The notes: generated by a model not told the origin, from the letters alone. Counted from the stretch's first letter, positions 7,377 to 15,260 are shown. The stretch is DNA of 16,927 bases from JAGHBT01 sp035311885 (GCA_964554125.1 CAZKNG010000048.1:1-16927), one strand, 5' to 3'. Numbers and translations are program-made.

Positions 7377-8606
7377 ATGGATATAATTCTGAAATCGTCT
7401 CTTGAGTTTTTTATGTTACTTCTAATTCAGGTTGTGATATCAAGCGGCATTCTTTCTTTTGCTATAGTATCAAGAATCAGCCGGGAAAAACTCTTTCCCG
7501 GAGAAGGAATCGTAAGCTCATGCTTCAGGATATTGCACAGGGGAAGGCTGCACCTGATCACAGCCTTGATATTTACGGAAGTTATTATGATAGTAATATA
7601 TTCATATATGTTTCCGGTGATAGCCGGAAATATAATGCCGGCGTCACCGGGCTTCTTGATTATTATAATGGTTCTTATTATTCTTGTTGTTTCGATATCC
7701 GCGGCCGGTCTCACAACTCGTAATCCCGCCAGAACAGCATTATTCCTCTCGTGCCCCTTATTCCCGGTTTATTTTTTATTTAAACCAGCGACGACATATC
7801 TGCTTCGTTTTGTTAAAAGAGTATTTCCACTGCTTTCCGCGGAATTCTCTTCTCCTTTCTTCGTGTTTCCGGACAGTGATCAGGGCAGTGAGGGTTTTAT
7901 CAGAGAGAATGGGAGCAGGCTGGTCCACAGTATAGTTGAATTCGGAGAGAAGAGAGTCCGGGAGGTAATGGTTCCGCGAATGGATATTTTTGCTCTCGAA
8001 AGCCACACCGAACTTGATGAAATCCGCAAGATGGTCTCTGAGGCCGGCAATTCAAGGGTTCCGGTTTACGAAGGAAGTGTGGATAATATTATCGGCATTC
8101 TTTTTGTAAAAGATCTCGCAGTGGTCGTAAATGATGAAGAGAAATTTGAAATAAAAAGAATTTTACGAGAAGCTTATTACGTACCGGAAGGAAAGAGAAT
8201 TGACAATTTGCTTAGAGAATTCAAGAATCAGAAAAAACATATGGCTATAGTTGTTGATGAATATGGAGGAACTTCAGGGATTGTAACCCTCGAAGATATT
8301 CTGGAAGAAATAGTCGGAGAGATAAGGGATGAAGATGACAGGGAAGGTTCTCTGATAAGACGTCTTGCCCCGGGACGGTATTCTGTGAAGGGAAGAATAA
8401 ATATCAATGATCTAAATGAGGCTCTGAAGATAGCCGTTCCTTCTGAAGAGGCCGATACTCTTGGAGGGTTTCTCTACGCTTTATTAGGAAGAGTTCCTAT
8501 TGAAGGGGAGGAGATCGAATATAAAGGGCTTAGTTTCAGTATTGATTATCTTAACAGGCAGCGTATAATAGATGTTCAAATCACCCTTCCGGAAGAATCT
8601 GAATAA
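7377..8606 (+). CDS. CorC/HlyC family membrane protein with CBS pair
   Basis: 409 residues of the HlyC/CorC (CNNM-like, TlyC) family, implicated in Mg2+/Co2+ efflux or its control. The N-terminal ~140 residues have several hydrophobic segments (about 8-30, 58-82, 88-112, 120-140) in the place of the DUF21 transport domain, but the usual small acidic 'SGxExAL' helix is not recognisable; the equivalent here reads SSGILSFAIVSRIS. A CBS pair spans about 195-325 (VREVMVPRMDIFALES; HMAIVVDEYGGTSGIVTLEDI), ending in EIVGEIRDEDD. A CorC_HlyC domain covers about 330-405 (YSVKGRININDLNEAL, EADTLGGFLYALLGRVP). ATG start 34 nt after ybeY. In many genomes this gene also follows ybeY. Transport function is uncertain because of the degenerate N-terminal half. 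Confidence 0.85.
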   Translation: MDIILKSSLEFFMLLLIQVVISSGILSFAIVSRISREKLFPGEGIVSSCFRILHRGRLHLITALIFTEVIMIVIYSYMFPVIAGNIMPASPGFLIIIMVLIILVVSISAAGLTTRNPARTALFLSCPLFPVYFLFKPATTYLLRFVKRVFPLLSAEFSSPFFVFPDSDQGSEGFIRENGSRLVHSIVEFGEKRVREVMVPRMDIFALESHTELDEIRKMVSEAGNSRVPVYEGSVDNIIGILFVKDLAVVVNDEEKFEIKRILREAYYVPEGKRIDNLLREFKNQKKHMAIVVDEYGGTSGIVTLEDILEEIVGEIRDEDDREGSLIRRLAPGRYSVKGRININDLNEALKIAVPSEEADTLGGFLYALLGRVPIEGEEIEYKGLSFSIDYLNRQRIIDVQITLPEESE

Positions 8607-8655
8607 TATTTATGAAGATGGATAGTATTTAATATTTGCAGAAAGGAAAGTTCGA

Positions 8656-9291
8656 ATGAGTTGGCTGAGAAGGAGATTCTTTACCGGTTTATTAATTCTT
8701 CTTCCAATCCTTGTTACGGGGTGGGTTTTTTATAAATTCTTTAATTCAGTTGATAATATTCTGAATCCACTGGTTGAGAGATATCCCTTTATTTATTTTC
8801 CCGGGCTTGGATTTATCGGCGTTCTGGTGATTATATTTCTAACGGGTGTATTTGGAGGAAACTTTATTGGCAGAAGAGTGATAGGATGGCTTGAAGTCCT
8901 GGTATACAGAATTCCCCTTATAAGCCGTATGTATACTGCCGTAAAACAACTCAGCGAGGCTTTTTTAAGGAGCGGAAAAACTGTTTTCAAGAAAGCAGTG
9001 ATGATTCAGTATCCTATTGCCGGCACCTTCGCGATCGGATTTGTTACTTCTACTTCAAAGTTCAATACTGCAGATGGTAAGGGAAGGGATTTTGTAAGCG
9101 TTTTCCTCCCAACCACCCCCAATCCTACTTCGGGGTACTTTCTTATGGTTCCCGAAGAGGAAACAATAGAACTTGGTTGTTCCGTCGAAAGCGCCTTGAA
9201 AATGGTTATATCCGGAGGATCCTTCAAACCTTACTTTCCGGGGGGTGAACCGGTTGTCCCGTCCGGATGGATACCTGAAACAGAAGATTAG
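8656..9291 (+). CDS. DUF502 family membrane protein
   Basis: 211 residues matching DUF502: FFTGLLILLPILVTGWV as the first membrane segment (about 7-28), a second near 50-72 (PGLGFIGVLVIIFLTGVFGG), then NFIGRRVIGWLEVLVYRIPL, SRMYTAVKQLSEAF and the diagnostic SVFLPTTPNPTSGYFLMVP, with a C-terminal SVESALKMVISGG. No catalytic residues are known for the family and I do not assign a function. AGGA (8644-8647) lies 8 nt before the ATG, and the gene follows corC by 49 nt, probably in the same transcript. About 158 nt of non-coding DNA with a new promoter separates it from mgtE. Confidence 0.88.
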   Translation: MSWLRRRFFTGLLILLPILVTGWVFYKFFNSVDNILNPLVERYPFIYFPGLGFIGVLVIIFLTGVFGGNFIGRRVIGWLEVLVYRIPLISRMYTAVKQLSEAFLRSGKTVFKKAVMIQYPIAGTFAIGFVTSTSKFNTADGKGRDFVSVFLPTTPNPTSGYFLMVPEEETIELGCSVESALKMVISGGSFKPYFPGGEPVVPSGWIPETED

Positions 9292-9335
9292 GTTTGGAGA
9301 TAAGGCCGGATGACATTAAGATAGCAGTTTATTTT

Positions 9336-9434
9336 AAAGGTAAAATTTAAATTACCCCGGCAGGTTAAAGGATAAATAGCGCTTGACTTAAATCCAGGCT
9401 GTGATAGTCTTTACCTTTTTAAAATGAACCTGCC
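9336..9434. repeat. Two interleaved inverted repeats flanking the mgtE promoter
   Basis: AAAGGTAAA (9336-9344) is the exact complement of TTTACCTTT (9410-9418), and GGCAGGTT (9359-9366) is the exact complement of AACCTGCC (9427-9434). The arms alternate (A, B, A', B') around the promoter at 9383-9411. A shorter GGTAA/TTACC hairpin (9339-9343 with 9352-9356) competes. Could be regulator sites or chance in AT-rich DNA. Confidence 0.3.
9383..9411 (+). promoter_or_regulatory. Sigma70-like promoter for mgtE
   Basis: TTGACT (9383-9388) within GCTTGAC, then 17 nt to TAGTCT (9406-9411). An overlapping GATAGT (9403-9408) preceded by TG would be an extended -10 at short spacing. Expected start near 9418, leaving a ~32-nt leader, too short for a magnesium riboswitch. 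Confidence 0.45.
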
Positions 9435-9449
9435 CGCAAATGGAGTGAT

Positions 9450-10808
9450 ATGAGAGAAGAGTTGGAGAAAAGAGTCGAATATATATCGAAACAATACATG
9501 TCTGGTGATTATACCTTTTCGCCGGATATTTTTGATGGATTAAAAGCTCCTGATATTGCTGAAATAATGATGGCTCTGGACAGTGAAATCGCGCTTTTCT
9601 TATTTAAATCGATCGATATAGATTTATCCGCTGAAATCTTTCCTGTCCTGGACGAGGGGATATCAAGAGAATTTCTGGAAGAATTAGAACCCGAAACGAT
9701 AGCTCAACTCGTAAACAGAATGGCGAGCGATGATGCCGCTGATCTGATTAATCTCATGGCCGCCGAGAGGATCCCTCTCGTGCTTGAAAAGGTAAGCCGG
9801 GAAGATTATAGAGATATAGTAGCTCTTCTGAAATTTGATGAGGAATCAGCCGGCGGTATTATGGCCAAAGAGCTGCTTGTGATCAGAGAAGATATTACGA
9901 TAGGAGAAGCTGTAGATTTTGTAAGAGATGAAGCCAAGACTGTCGAGCACATACAGAATTTGTATGTAGCCGATAGAGAAGGTGTGTTTCTTGGTATAAT
10001 ACCTGTTGTTAAGCTTATTCTTGAGAACCCCGCCAAAGATGTTTCCGAAGTGATGGATACAGATATTGAGAAGGTGAATGTGGATATGGATCAGGAGAAA
10101 GTGGCGGCGATATTTTCCAAATATGATCTCTACAGCGTGGCCGTGGTTGACGGAAAGGGAAAACTCCTCGGGCGAATTACGGTTGACGACATCATAGATG
10201 TTATAGAGGAAGAAGCTAACGAGGATATTTCGCGTCTCGCGGGTACCGGTGACGAGGAATTCTGGGCGAAATCCACACTGAGACTTTCAAAGGCCAGAAT
10301 ACCATGGCTCGTTGCCGCTCTCTTCGGAGGCATTGCTTCAGCACTCGTTATGAGCGAATTTCGCGAATCTCTCGAATCGATTATTTCTCTGGCCTTTTTT
10401 GTGCCGGTAATTATGGCTATGGGCGGAAATGTGGGAATTCAATCCTCCGCGGTTGTTGTCAGAGAATTGGCTACGGGGGAGTTCAGTCTTTCCGATACGA
10501 CAAGAAAGATCTTCAGAGAATTGAGGGTATCGGTTCTTAACGGCACCTTTCTCGGAGCAATTCTCTTTATCGTTGTTATAATATGGCTGAAGGATTACAA
10601 GTTGGCGACTCTTCTGGGGCTTTGTCTCTTTTCAGTAGTATTGTGGGCGGCTCTTATTGGCACGTCGGTTCCGCTGCTGCTCAATAAAATCAATATCGAT
10701 CCGGCTCTTGCCACTGGACCTTTTATTACTACATTCAATGATATACTCGGGATAATCTTTTATCTCGGTATTGCGACAGTTTTTCTCGAGTGGTTTACAG
10801 GTGTCTAG
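9450..10808 (+). CDS. mgtE: Magnesium transporter MgtE
   Basis: Homodimeric Mg2+ channel of the inner membrane, gated by its cytoplasmic domains. 452 residues, normal for the family. Order: MgtE N superhelical domain (about 30-130, with LVNRMASDDAADLINLM); CBS pair (about 135-255, ending RITVDDIIDVIEEEANEDI), then a connecting helix; and a five-helix membrane domain (about 280-450). The pore signature appears as MAMGGNVGIQSSAVVVREL and GPFITTFNDILG; Asp431 in the latter corresponds by position to the Mg2+-binding pore aspartate of Thermus MgtE (Asp432). GGAG (9442-9445) lies 4 nt before the ATG. It has its own promoter and is followed by recO after 21 nt, so recO and glyQ may be co-transcribed with it. 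Function is well supported. Confidence 0.95.
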   Translation: MREELEKRVEYISKQYMSGDYTFSPDIFDGLKAPDIAEIMMALDSEIALFLFKSIDIDLSAEIFPVLDEGISREFLEELEPETIAQLVNRMASDDAADLINLMAAERIPLVLEKVSREDYRDIVALLKFDEESAGGIMAKELLVIREDITIGEAVDFVRDEAKTVEHIQNLYVADREGVFLGIIPVVKLILENPAKDVSEVMDTDIEKVNVDMDQEKVAAIFSKYDLYSVAVVDGKGKLLGRITVDDIIDVIEEEANEDISRLAGTGDEEFWAKSTLRLSKARIPWLVAALFGGIASALVMSEFRESLESIISLAFFVPVIMAMGGNVGIQSSAVVVRELATGEFSLSDTTRKIFRELRVSVLNGTFLGAILFIVVIIWLKDYKLATLLGLCLFSVVLWAALIGTSVPLLLNKINIDPALATGPFITTFNDILGIIFYLGIATVFLEWFTGV

Positions 10809-10829
10809 AGGTTTCCGGGCGGAGTAGTA

Positions 10830-11585
10830 ATGAGTATGATTCTCAAGGACCATGCCGTAGTATTAAGAACCTTTGATTTTAGTGAATCAAGTCTGATTGC
10901 TGTTTTGTTAACCAGGGAGAACGGTAAGATCAGAGTGTTGGCGAAGGGAGCTAAAAGGGGAAAAATGAGATTTTCCGGCAGTCTTATGACCGGTAATATA
11001 TGTGAGATAGTTTTTTATTACAAACCCGGAAGGGGTATTCATATCCTGAAAGAGATAAATTGCCGTTCATCCTTCAGTGAGGCGGGGAGTGATTTGAAGA
11101 GGCTGCTTATTTTCCAGGCGACGATCGAGATTGTGGACCGTTCAGTTATAGAGCAGGAAACAGATGAAAGGATATTCATTCTTGTAGATAATTTTTTTTC
11201 GCTTCTACCGATCGTTGAAGATCCGTGGGCCGGATTTTTTGCTTTTGAGGTAAAGCTGCTGAAATTGACAGGATTATTTCCGTCTGTTAAAAAATGTCAG
11301 AATTGCGGAAAGAATCTTGACGGCGAGAGATTATGGATAAATACTTCATTGGGGCATGTCAGGTGCCAGGGATGCGCCCGGGAAGATATGTTTTTATTAT
11401 CAGTATCCGCCTCTAATATATTAAAGAGTATGGAAAGAAAACCTATGGACAATGATATTATTGGATTAAAACTTTCCAGAAGAGAACGAAGGGAGATTGG
11501 ACGTTTCCTGCATGAGATATTCAGATCCCATCTTGATAACTACAAACTTCCCTCCTCTCTCGGTTTGTTAAAAGGGGTGAATTAA
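10830..11585 (+). CDS. recO: DNA repair protein RecO
   Basis: Recombination mediator that helps load RecA through the RecFOR pathway. 251 residues, usual length. The N-terminal OB fold is recognisable (HAVVLRTFDFSESSLIAVLL, GKIRVLAKGAKRGKMRFSG), and a four-cysteine zinc site sits in the C-terminal half: Cys156, Cys159 (CQNC), Cys179, Cys182 (CQGC). GGAG (10821-10824) is 5 nt before the ATG at 10830; another ATG follows two codons later. Only one base separates its stop from the GTG of glyQ, the typical recO-glyQ-glyS order. The Firmicute neighbour era is not upstream here; mgtE takes that place. Confidence 0.93.
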   Translation: MSMILKDHAVVLRTFDFSESSLIAVLLTRENGKIRVLAKGAKRGKMRFSGSLMTGNICEIVFYYKPGRGIHILKEINCRSSFSEAGSDLKRLLIFQATIEIVDRSVIEQETDERIFILVDNFFSLLPIVEDPWAGFFAFEVKLLKLTGLFPSVKKCQNCGKNLDGERLWINTSLGHVRCQGCAREDMFLLSVSASNILKSMERKPMDNDIIGLKLSRRERREIGRFLHEIFRSHLDNYKLPSSLGLLKGVN

Positions 11586-11586
11586 G

Positions 11587-12468
11587 GTGAACTTTCAGAA
11601 GCTTGTACTTGATCTGGAGCATTTCTGGATGGATAAGGGGTGCCTGCTCGTAACATCTAATAATTCTGAAGTCGGAGCCGGAACGATGAATCCTTCCACA
11701 TTCCTGAGGGTTCTGGGGCCTGAACCCTGGAAGGCAGCTTATGTTGAACCTTCAAGGAGACCGAAAGACGGCAGGTACGGCGAAAATCCAAACAGGGTGC
11801 AGCAGTTCAATCAGTTTCAGGTTATACTCAAGCCGTCTCCGAGTAATGTTGTTCCCCTGTTCATTGAGAGCTTGGAAGCGATCGGTATAGATCCGTCCCG
11901 TCACGATATCAGATTCATAGAAGACGATTGGGAAGCGCCCACACTCGGAGCATCAGGACTTGGGTGGGAAGTATGGCTTGACGGCATGGAAATCACTCAA
12001 TTTACATATTTTCAGCAGGCGGGGGGGTTAGAGCTGGATCCCGTATCTACAGAGATAACTTACGGACTTGAGAGAATATGCATGTATATTCAGGGTGTCG
12101 ATGATATTATGGAGATCGAATGGGGAGCGGGGATCAAGTGGGGGGATATCTATTATCAGTTCGAAAAGGATTTCAGCTCCTTTAATTTTGAAAAAGCCGA
12201 TATCAGCATGTATTTCGAGATATTTGATAATTACTATGAAGAGGCAAAGAGAATGCTCAGGGAAGGGCTTGTATTTCCATCTTATGATTATGTGCTCAGA
12301 TGTTCTCACATTTTCAATATACTGGACGCGAGAGGGGCTGTGAGTGTTTCGGAAAGAACCAGTTATATAGCGAGGATAAGAGATCTCGCGAAAGAAGTAG
12401 CCGCGGAATATGTCTCGGTAAGAGAGAGAGACGGTTTCCCGCTCCTGGCGAGCCAGAGAGCTTATTAG
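11587..12468 (+). CDS. glyQ: Glycyl-tRNA synthetase alpha subunit
   Basis: Catalytic subunit of the tetrameric (alpha2beta2) bacterial GlyRS, which charges tRNA-Gly with the beta subunit. 293 residues, usual length. Signature segments: GCLLVTSNNSEVGAGTMNP at about 18-36, RRPKDGRYGENPNRVQQF, FQVILKPSP, ASGLGWEVWLDGMEITQFTY, and EITYGLERICMYIQGVDDI. The GTG at 11587 is the start: AAGGGG (11572-11577) lies 9 nt upstream inside the end of recO, and homologues begin with this same FQKLVLDLEHFW segment. A 112-nt gap to glyS holds no clear promoter, so the pair is probably one transcript. Confidence 0.96.
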   Translation: MNFQKLVLDLEHFWMDKGCLLVTSNNSEVGAGTMNPSTFLRVLGPEPWKAAYVEPSRRPKDGRYGENPNRVQQFNQFQVILKPSPSNVVPLFIESLEAIGIDPSRHDIRFIEDDWEAPTLGASGLGWEVWLDGMEITQFTYFQQAGGLELDPVSTEITYGLERICMYIQGVDDIMEIEWGAGIKWGDIYYQFEKDFSSFNFEKADISMYFEIFDNYYEEAKRMLREGLVFPSYDYVLRCSHIFNILDARGAVSVSERTSYIARIRDLAKEVAAEYVSVRERDGFPLLASQRAY

Positions 12469-12580
12469 GCCGGTTTGTCCAATTGCTGTAATAAAAAGTC
12501 TGAGAGAAAACGGAACCTGAGGGAATTTTTTGTAAAAACGGGATTGATGTGGAGCTTTGAGGGTGTAGAAAGGAGAATCG

Positions 12581-14725
12581 ATGGGAAGAAATTTTCTACT
12601 TGAAATAGGCTGCGAGAATCTGCCGAGCAGTTATCTCGATATTGCTCTGGGGCAGCTTGAAAAGAAATGCGCTTCCAATCTTGAAGAGAAAAGGGTCGGA
12701 TTTGATTCCGCCTGCATCCTCGGTACTCCCAATAGAATTGTTATCTTCGTAACTGATCTTGCAGGTAAACAGAAAACTGTTGAAGAAGAAATTACAGGGC
12801 CTCCAATTTCAGCCGCGGTATCTGACAGGGGCGAATACACTAAGGCCGCTTACGGGTTTGCCAGATCGCAAAATGTCTCCGCTGAGGAGCTGAAGAAAGT
12901 TCGCAGGAAGAAGGGGGAATATCTCGCGGTCGTAAAGAAGATTCAGGGTAGGAATACAGATGAAATCCTTATGGAAGTAGTGCCAGACTGGATAACGGGG
13001 CTTAAATTCCCCAAGACTATGAGGTGGGACGGAAGTGGTCTGCACTTTGCCAGACCGATCAGATGGATCCTTTCTTTTCTGGGGAAGAAAGTATTCAAAA
13101 TAACAATTGGTTCGGTTTCTTCGGGCAGGAAGACCAGGGTCAACCCCTTCCTTGACGAATACACGGAGGTTGAAAATATAGACGGGTATTTTTCGCTTAT
13201 GAAGGAAAACGGGATCGTTCTGGATCCCGTAAAGAGAAGAGAAAAGGTGGCGGGAGCTTTGCGAAGAGAGGCTCGTAAGATCAAGGCGAAAGCAGTCCCG
13301 GATGATAAGCTCGTTGCAACCGTAGCCAACCTCCTTGAATCACCCGTGCCCTTTACGGGCGGATTTGAGGACAGCTTCCTTAAATTACCCCGAAGAGTTA
13401 TTGTTACAGCTCTAAGGAGCCATCAGAAATATTTTTCAGTTGAGAGCGCGGACGGGAAACTTAAACCCTTTTTTATAGCCTTTGCCGACGGGGTCAGGAA
13501 GAACAGGAAAGAGATAATCGGCGGGTATGAGAGGGTGCTTCAGGCACGGCTCGCTGACGCTGAATTTTATTACAATGAAGATACTTCACTGTCACTTTCC
13601 GAGATGGCCGGGAAGCTTGAAGATATTGTGTGGATGGAGGGGCTGGGCAGTCTGGCTGAAAAATCTTCGAGGATGGAAAAACTTGCTCTCTGGATTATGG
13701 CGGAATGGAACCCCGCCGATGACGGGCTTTCATCTGTGATCTCAAGGGCCGCGAAACTCGCGAAAGCCGATCTCGCCAGTGAAATGGTAAGAGATGGAAA
13801 AGAATTTACTCTGCTTGAAGGTTATATGGGAAGGGAGTACGCGAGGGTTTCCGGCGAAGTTGAGAGTGTGGCGGAAGCAGTATATCAGCACAATTTGCCC
13901 CGCTTCGCCGGGGATGATATCCCCGAAGGATATGCCGGCGTCATTCTTTCCTGCGCCGACAAAATCGATAACATTTCCGGGGGATATATTCTGCATTGTC
14001 AGCCCACGGGGTCTGTTGATCCATACGCGCTCCGCAGACAGGCGATGGGTGTCCTGCGTCTTATGATCGCGAAGGAGATTCCGGTTTCACTTCCCGGGGC
14101 TGTAAATGTGAGTTTATCTCTATTCAAAGATGTTGAGAAGGATCCGTCCCTTTCTGGCTCAATTTATGAATTCTTCAGCCGGCGTTTTTTCAATATGCTC
14201 CGCGCCGAGGGGTTCGCTCATGATATAGTGACCGCTCTTATGTCAGCCGGTTGGAAGGTGCCTTTTCTGACGAGGAAGATGGCTGCCAATCTTACGCGTA
14301 TGAGAGAAGACGGGGAACTTTCTCCTTTTATTCTCGCGATGAAAAGGATAGCAAATATAGCGGGAGACATTTCAAAAAGCGATGCCGGAATTGACGGCCT
14401 GGAAATGCTAGAACTGATAGCCGGCGGAGATACCCCGAAGATGACTTTCGACCCGGGGCTTTTCAAAGATAAAGCCGAAAAGGATCTGTTTGACGCCGCC
14501 ATTGAGGCGGCGGCGGGGGTTTTGAGACTGAGAAGCAAAGGGAGAGAGGAAATGGTTTTTTCATTATTGACCGAAGAGTTGGTTGAGCCCGTAAATAGAT
14601 ATTTTGATGAAGTTCTTGTGAATTGCAATGATGAAAAAATAAGGAAGAACAGGTTATCTTTTCTCCGCGCTTTAGGCTCCGCTTTTTCTTACACCTGTGA
14701 TTATTCGAAAATAACCGAAGAATAG
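12581..14725 (+). CDS. glyS: Glycyl-tRNA synthetase beta subunit
   Basis: Partner of GlyQ, needed for tRNA-Gly recognition. 714 residues, a little above the usual ~690. Recognisable segments: LLEIGCENLPSSYLDIAL at the N-terminus, KFPKTMRWDGSGLHFARPIR near 145-165, an HD-like region with VYQHNLPRFAGDDIP and VILSCADKIDNISGGY (about 430-475), DPYALRRQAMGVLRL, and a C-terminal DALR-type anticodon-binding domain ending VLVNCNDEKIRKNRLSFL. AAAGGAG is 6 nt before the ATG, the only sensible start. No terminator hairpin with a T-run is visible after the stop. Assignment is secure. Confidence 0.95.
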   Translation: MGRNFLLEIGCENLPSSYLDIALGQLEKKCASNLEEKRVGFDSACILGTPNRIVIFVTDLAGKQKTVEEEITGPPISAAVSDRGEYTKAAYGFARSQNVSAEELKKVRRKKGEYLAVVKKIQGRNTDEILMEVVPDWITGLKFPKTMRWDGSGLHFARPIRWILSFLGKKVFKITIGSVSSGRKTRVNPFLDEYTEVENIDGYFSLMKENGIVLDPVKRREKVAGALRREARKIKAKAVPDDKLVATVANLLESPVPFTGGFEDSFLKLPRRVIVTALRSHQKYFSVESADGKLKPFFIAFADGVRKNRKEIIGGYERVLQARLADAEFYYNEDTSLSLSEMAGKLEDIVWMEGLGSLAEKSSRMEKLALWIMAEWNPADDGLSSVISRAAKLAKADLASEMVRDGKEFTLLEGYMGREYARVSGEVESVAEAVYQHNLPRFAGDDIPEGYAGVILSCADKIDNISGGYILHCQPTGSVDPYALRRQAMGVLRLMIAKEIPVSLPGAVNVSLSLFKDVEKDPSLSGSIYEFFSRRFFNMLRAEGFAHDIVTALMSAGWKVPFLTRKMAANLTRMREDGELSPFILAMKRIANIAGDISKSDAGIDGLEMLELIAGGDTPKMTFDPGLFKDKAEKDLFDAAIEAAAGVLRLRSKGREEMVFSLLTEELVEPVNRYFDEVLVNCNDEKIRKNRLSFLRALGSAFSYTCDYSKITEE

Positions 14726-14966
14726 TTCCTTTAGCTTTAGTTTAATATTATTCATGTGGAGCCCCCTGATTTATTATTACACATCATCAATGAAAACCCT
14801 GTTCCACTTATCAACCCTGATAAATAACCGTATCTCGCAAAGTTAGTAGAATACAAACCACCGAATATCATACTTGCTTGACGGCGCGGATAAGCAGTTT
14901 ATAGACTATCTTTAAGGACTGAATTCAACTTTCAAGATAAAATCAAAGAAATGAGCAGTTTCACCC
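14726..14966. other. Non-coding stretch after glyS
   Basis: About 240 nt of AT-rich DNA with no gene I can support. It has a perfect 6-bp hairpin TTATCA/TGATAA (14808-14813 with 14818-14823, loop ACCC) with no T-run, and a 6-bp TATCTT/AAGATA pair (14907-14912 with 14934-14939). A 30-codon ATG frame at 14754-14846 lacks an RBS and is probably meaningless. The first of two promoter-like sequences starts at 14878. Confidence 0.6.
14878..14907 (+). promoter_or_regulatory. Upstream promoter-like sequence P1
   Basis: TTGACG (14878-14883), again inside GCTTGAC, with TATAGA (14900-14905) at 16 nt or TAGACT (14902-14907) at 18 nt. It lies about 90 nt before the stronger P2, so the downstream gene may have tandem starts. 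Confidence 0.4.
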
Positions 14967-14996
14967 TTGACATGGGAAATGATTCTATGGTACAAT
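14967..14996 (+). promoter_or_regulatory. Promoter P2 of the secreted-protein gene
   Basis: TTGACA (14967-14972), 18 nt, TACAAT (14991-14996): the best sigma70-type match in the window. Transcription is expected near 15003, which leaves a leader of about 260 nt before the ATG at 15265. Confidence 0.6.
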
Positions 14997-15178
14997 ACCT
15001 TAGTCCTTGAAATAGGGTCGAGAACCCTGTAAAGGGGTGGTTTTCGTGTAAAGTGGGGTTTTTGCCTTACGCCGGCCACCGTTGGAGTCCAGGCTTACTC
15101 GACATAAATTTGGAACTAAAAACGGAAGGGGGCCCTGCTGGTTTGCCGGATCTAGCTACAAAGGAGGCGGGTAACTTA

Positions 15179-15226
15179 TTGATTCGGCCGAATAACCAGG
15201 CGATCCTAATCAAGCGACATAAATAA
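15179..15226 (+). CDS. Possible leader mini-ORF behind a consensus Shine-Dalgarno
   Basis: AAAGGAGG (15160-15167) is a full consensus ribosome binding site with no long gene behind it. The nearest usable start is TTG at 15179, 11 nt downstream (rather long), opening a 15-codon frame MIRPNNQAILIKRHK that ends in TAA 38 nt before the ATG of the secreted protein. This could be a regulatory leader peptide, a ribosome standby site, or part of the RNA structure (it lies in the GGATC/GATCC domain). Weak evidence for translation. Confidence 0.2.
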   Translation: MIRPNNQAILIKRHK

Positions 15227-15232
15227 ATTAGC

Positions 15233-15260
15233 TTATTCTCTTAACACTTGGGGGGAATAA
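15233..15260 (+). promoter_or_regulatory. Hairpin presenting the ribosome binding site of the secreted-protein gene
   Basis: TTATTC (15233-15238) pairs exactly with GAATAA (15255-15260); the 16-nt loop contains most of the G-run (15250-15255) that serves as RBS 9 nt before the ATG. An identical GAATAA at 15190-15195 could compete for the same TTATTC, giving two exclusive states. Confidence 0.35.

Noticed and set aside
9292..9449. Magnesium (M-box/ykoK) riboswitch before mgtE
   Set aside because: No conserved core recognised, and the leader predicted from the promoter is only about 32 nt.
12469..12580. Separate promoter for glyS
   Set aside because: TTGTCC and TTGTAA occur but no -10 stands at workable spacing; co-transcription with glyQ is simpler.
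14754..14846. 30-codon ATG frame after glyS
   Set aside because: No ribosome binding site, AT-rich surroundings, no recognisable protein features.
15014..15028. AGGGTCGAGAACCCT looks like a tRNA T-arm
   Set aside because: The loop is TCGAGAA rather than the TTCRA type, and no acceptor, D or anticodon arm can be placed around it.
15136..15150. TGCTGGTTTGCCGGA resembles the 3' end of a c-di-GMP-I riboswitch
   Set aside because: The other conserved cores of that riboswitch are absent on both strands, so the likeness is limited to one short segment.
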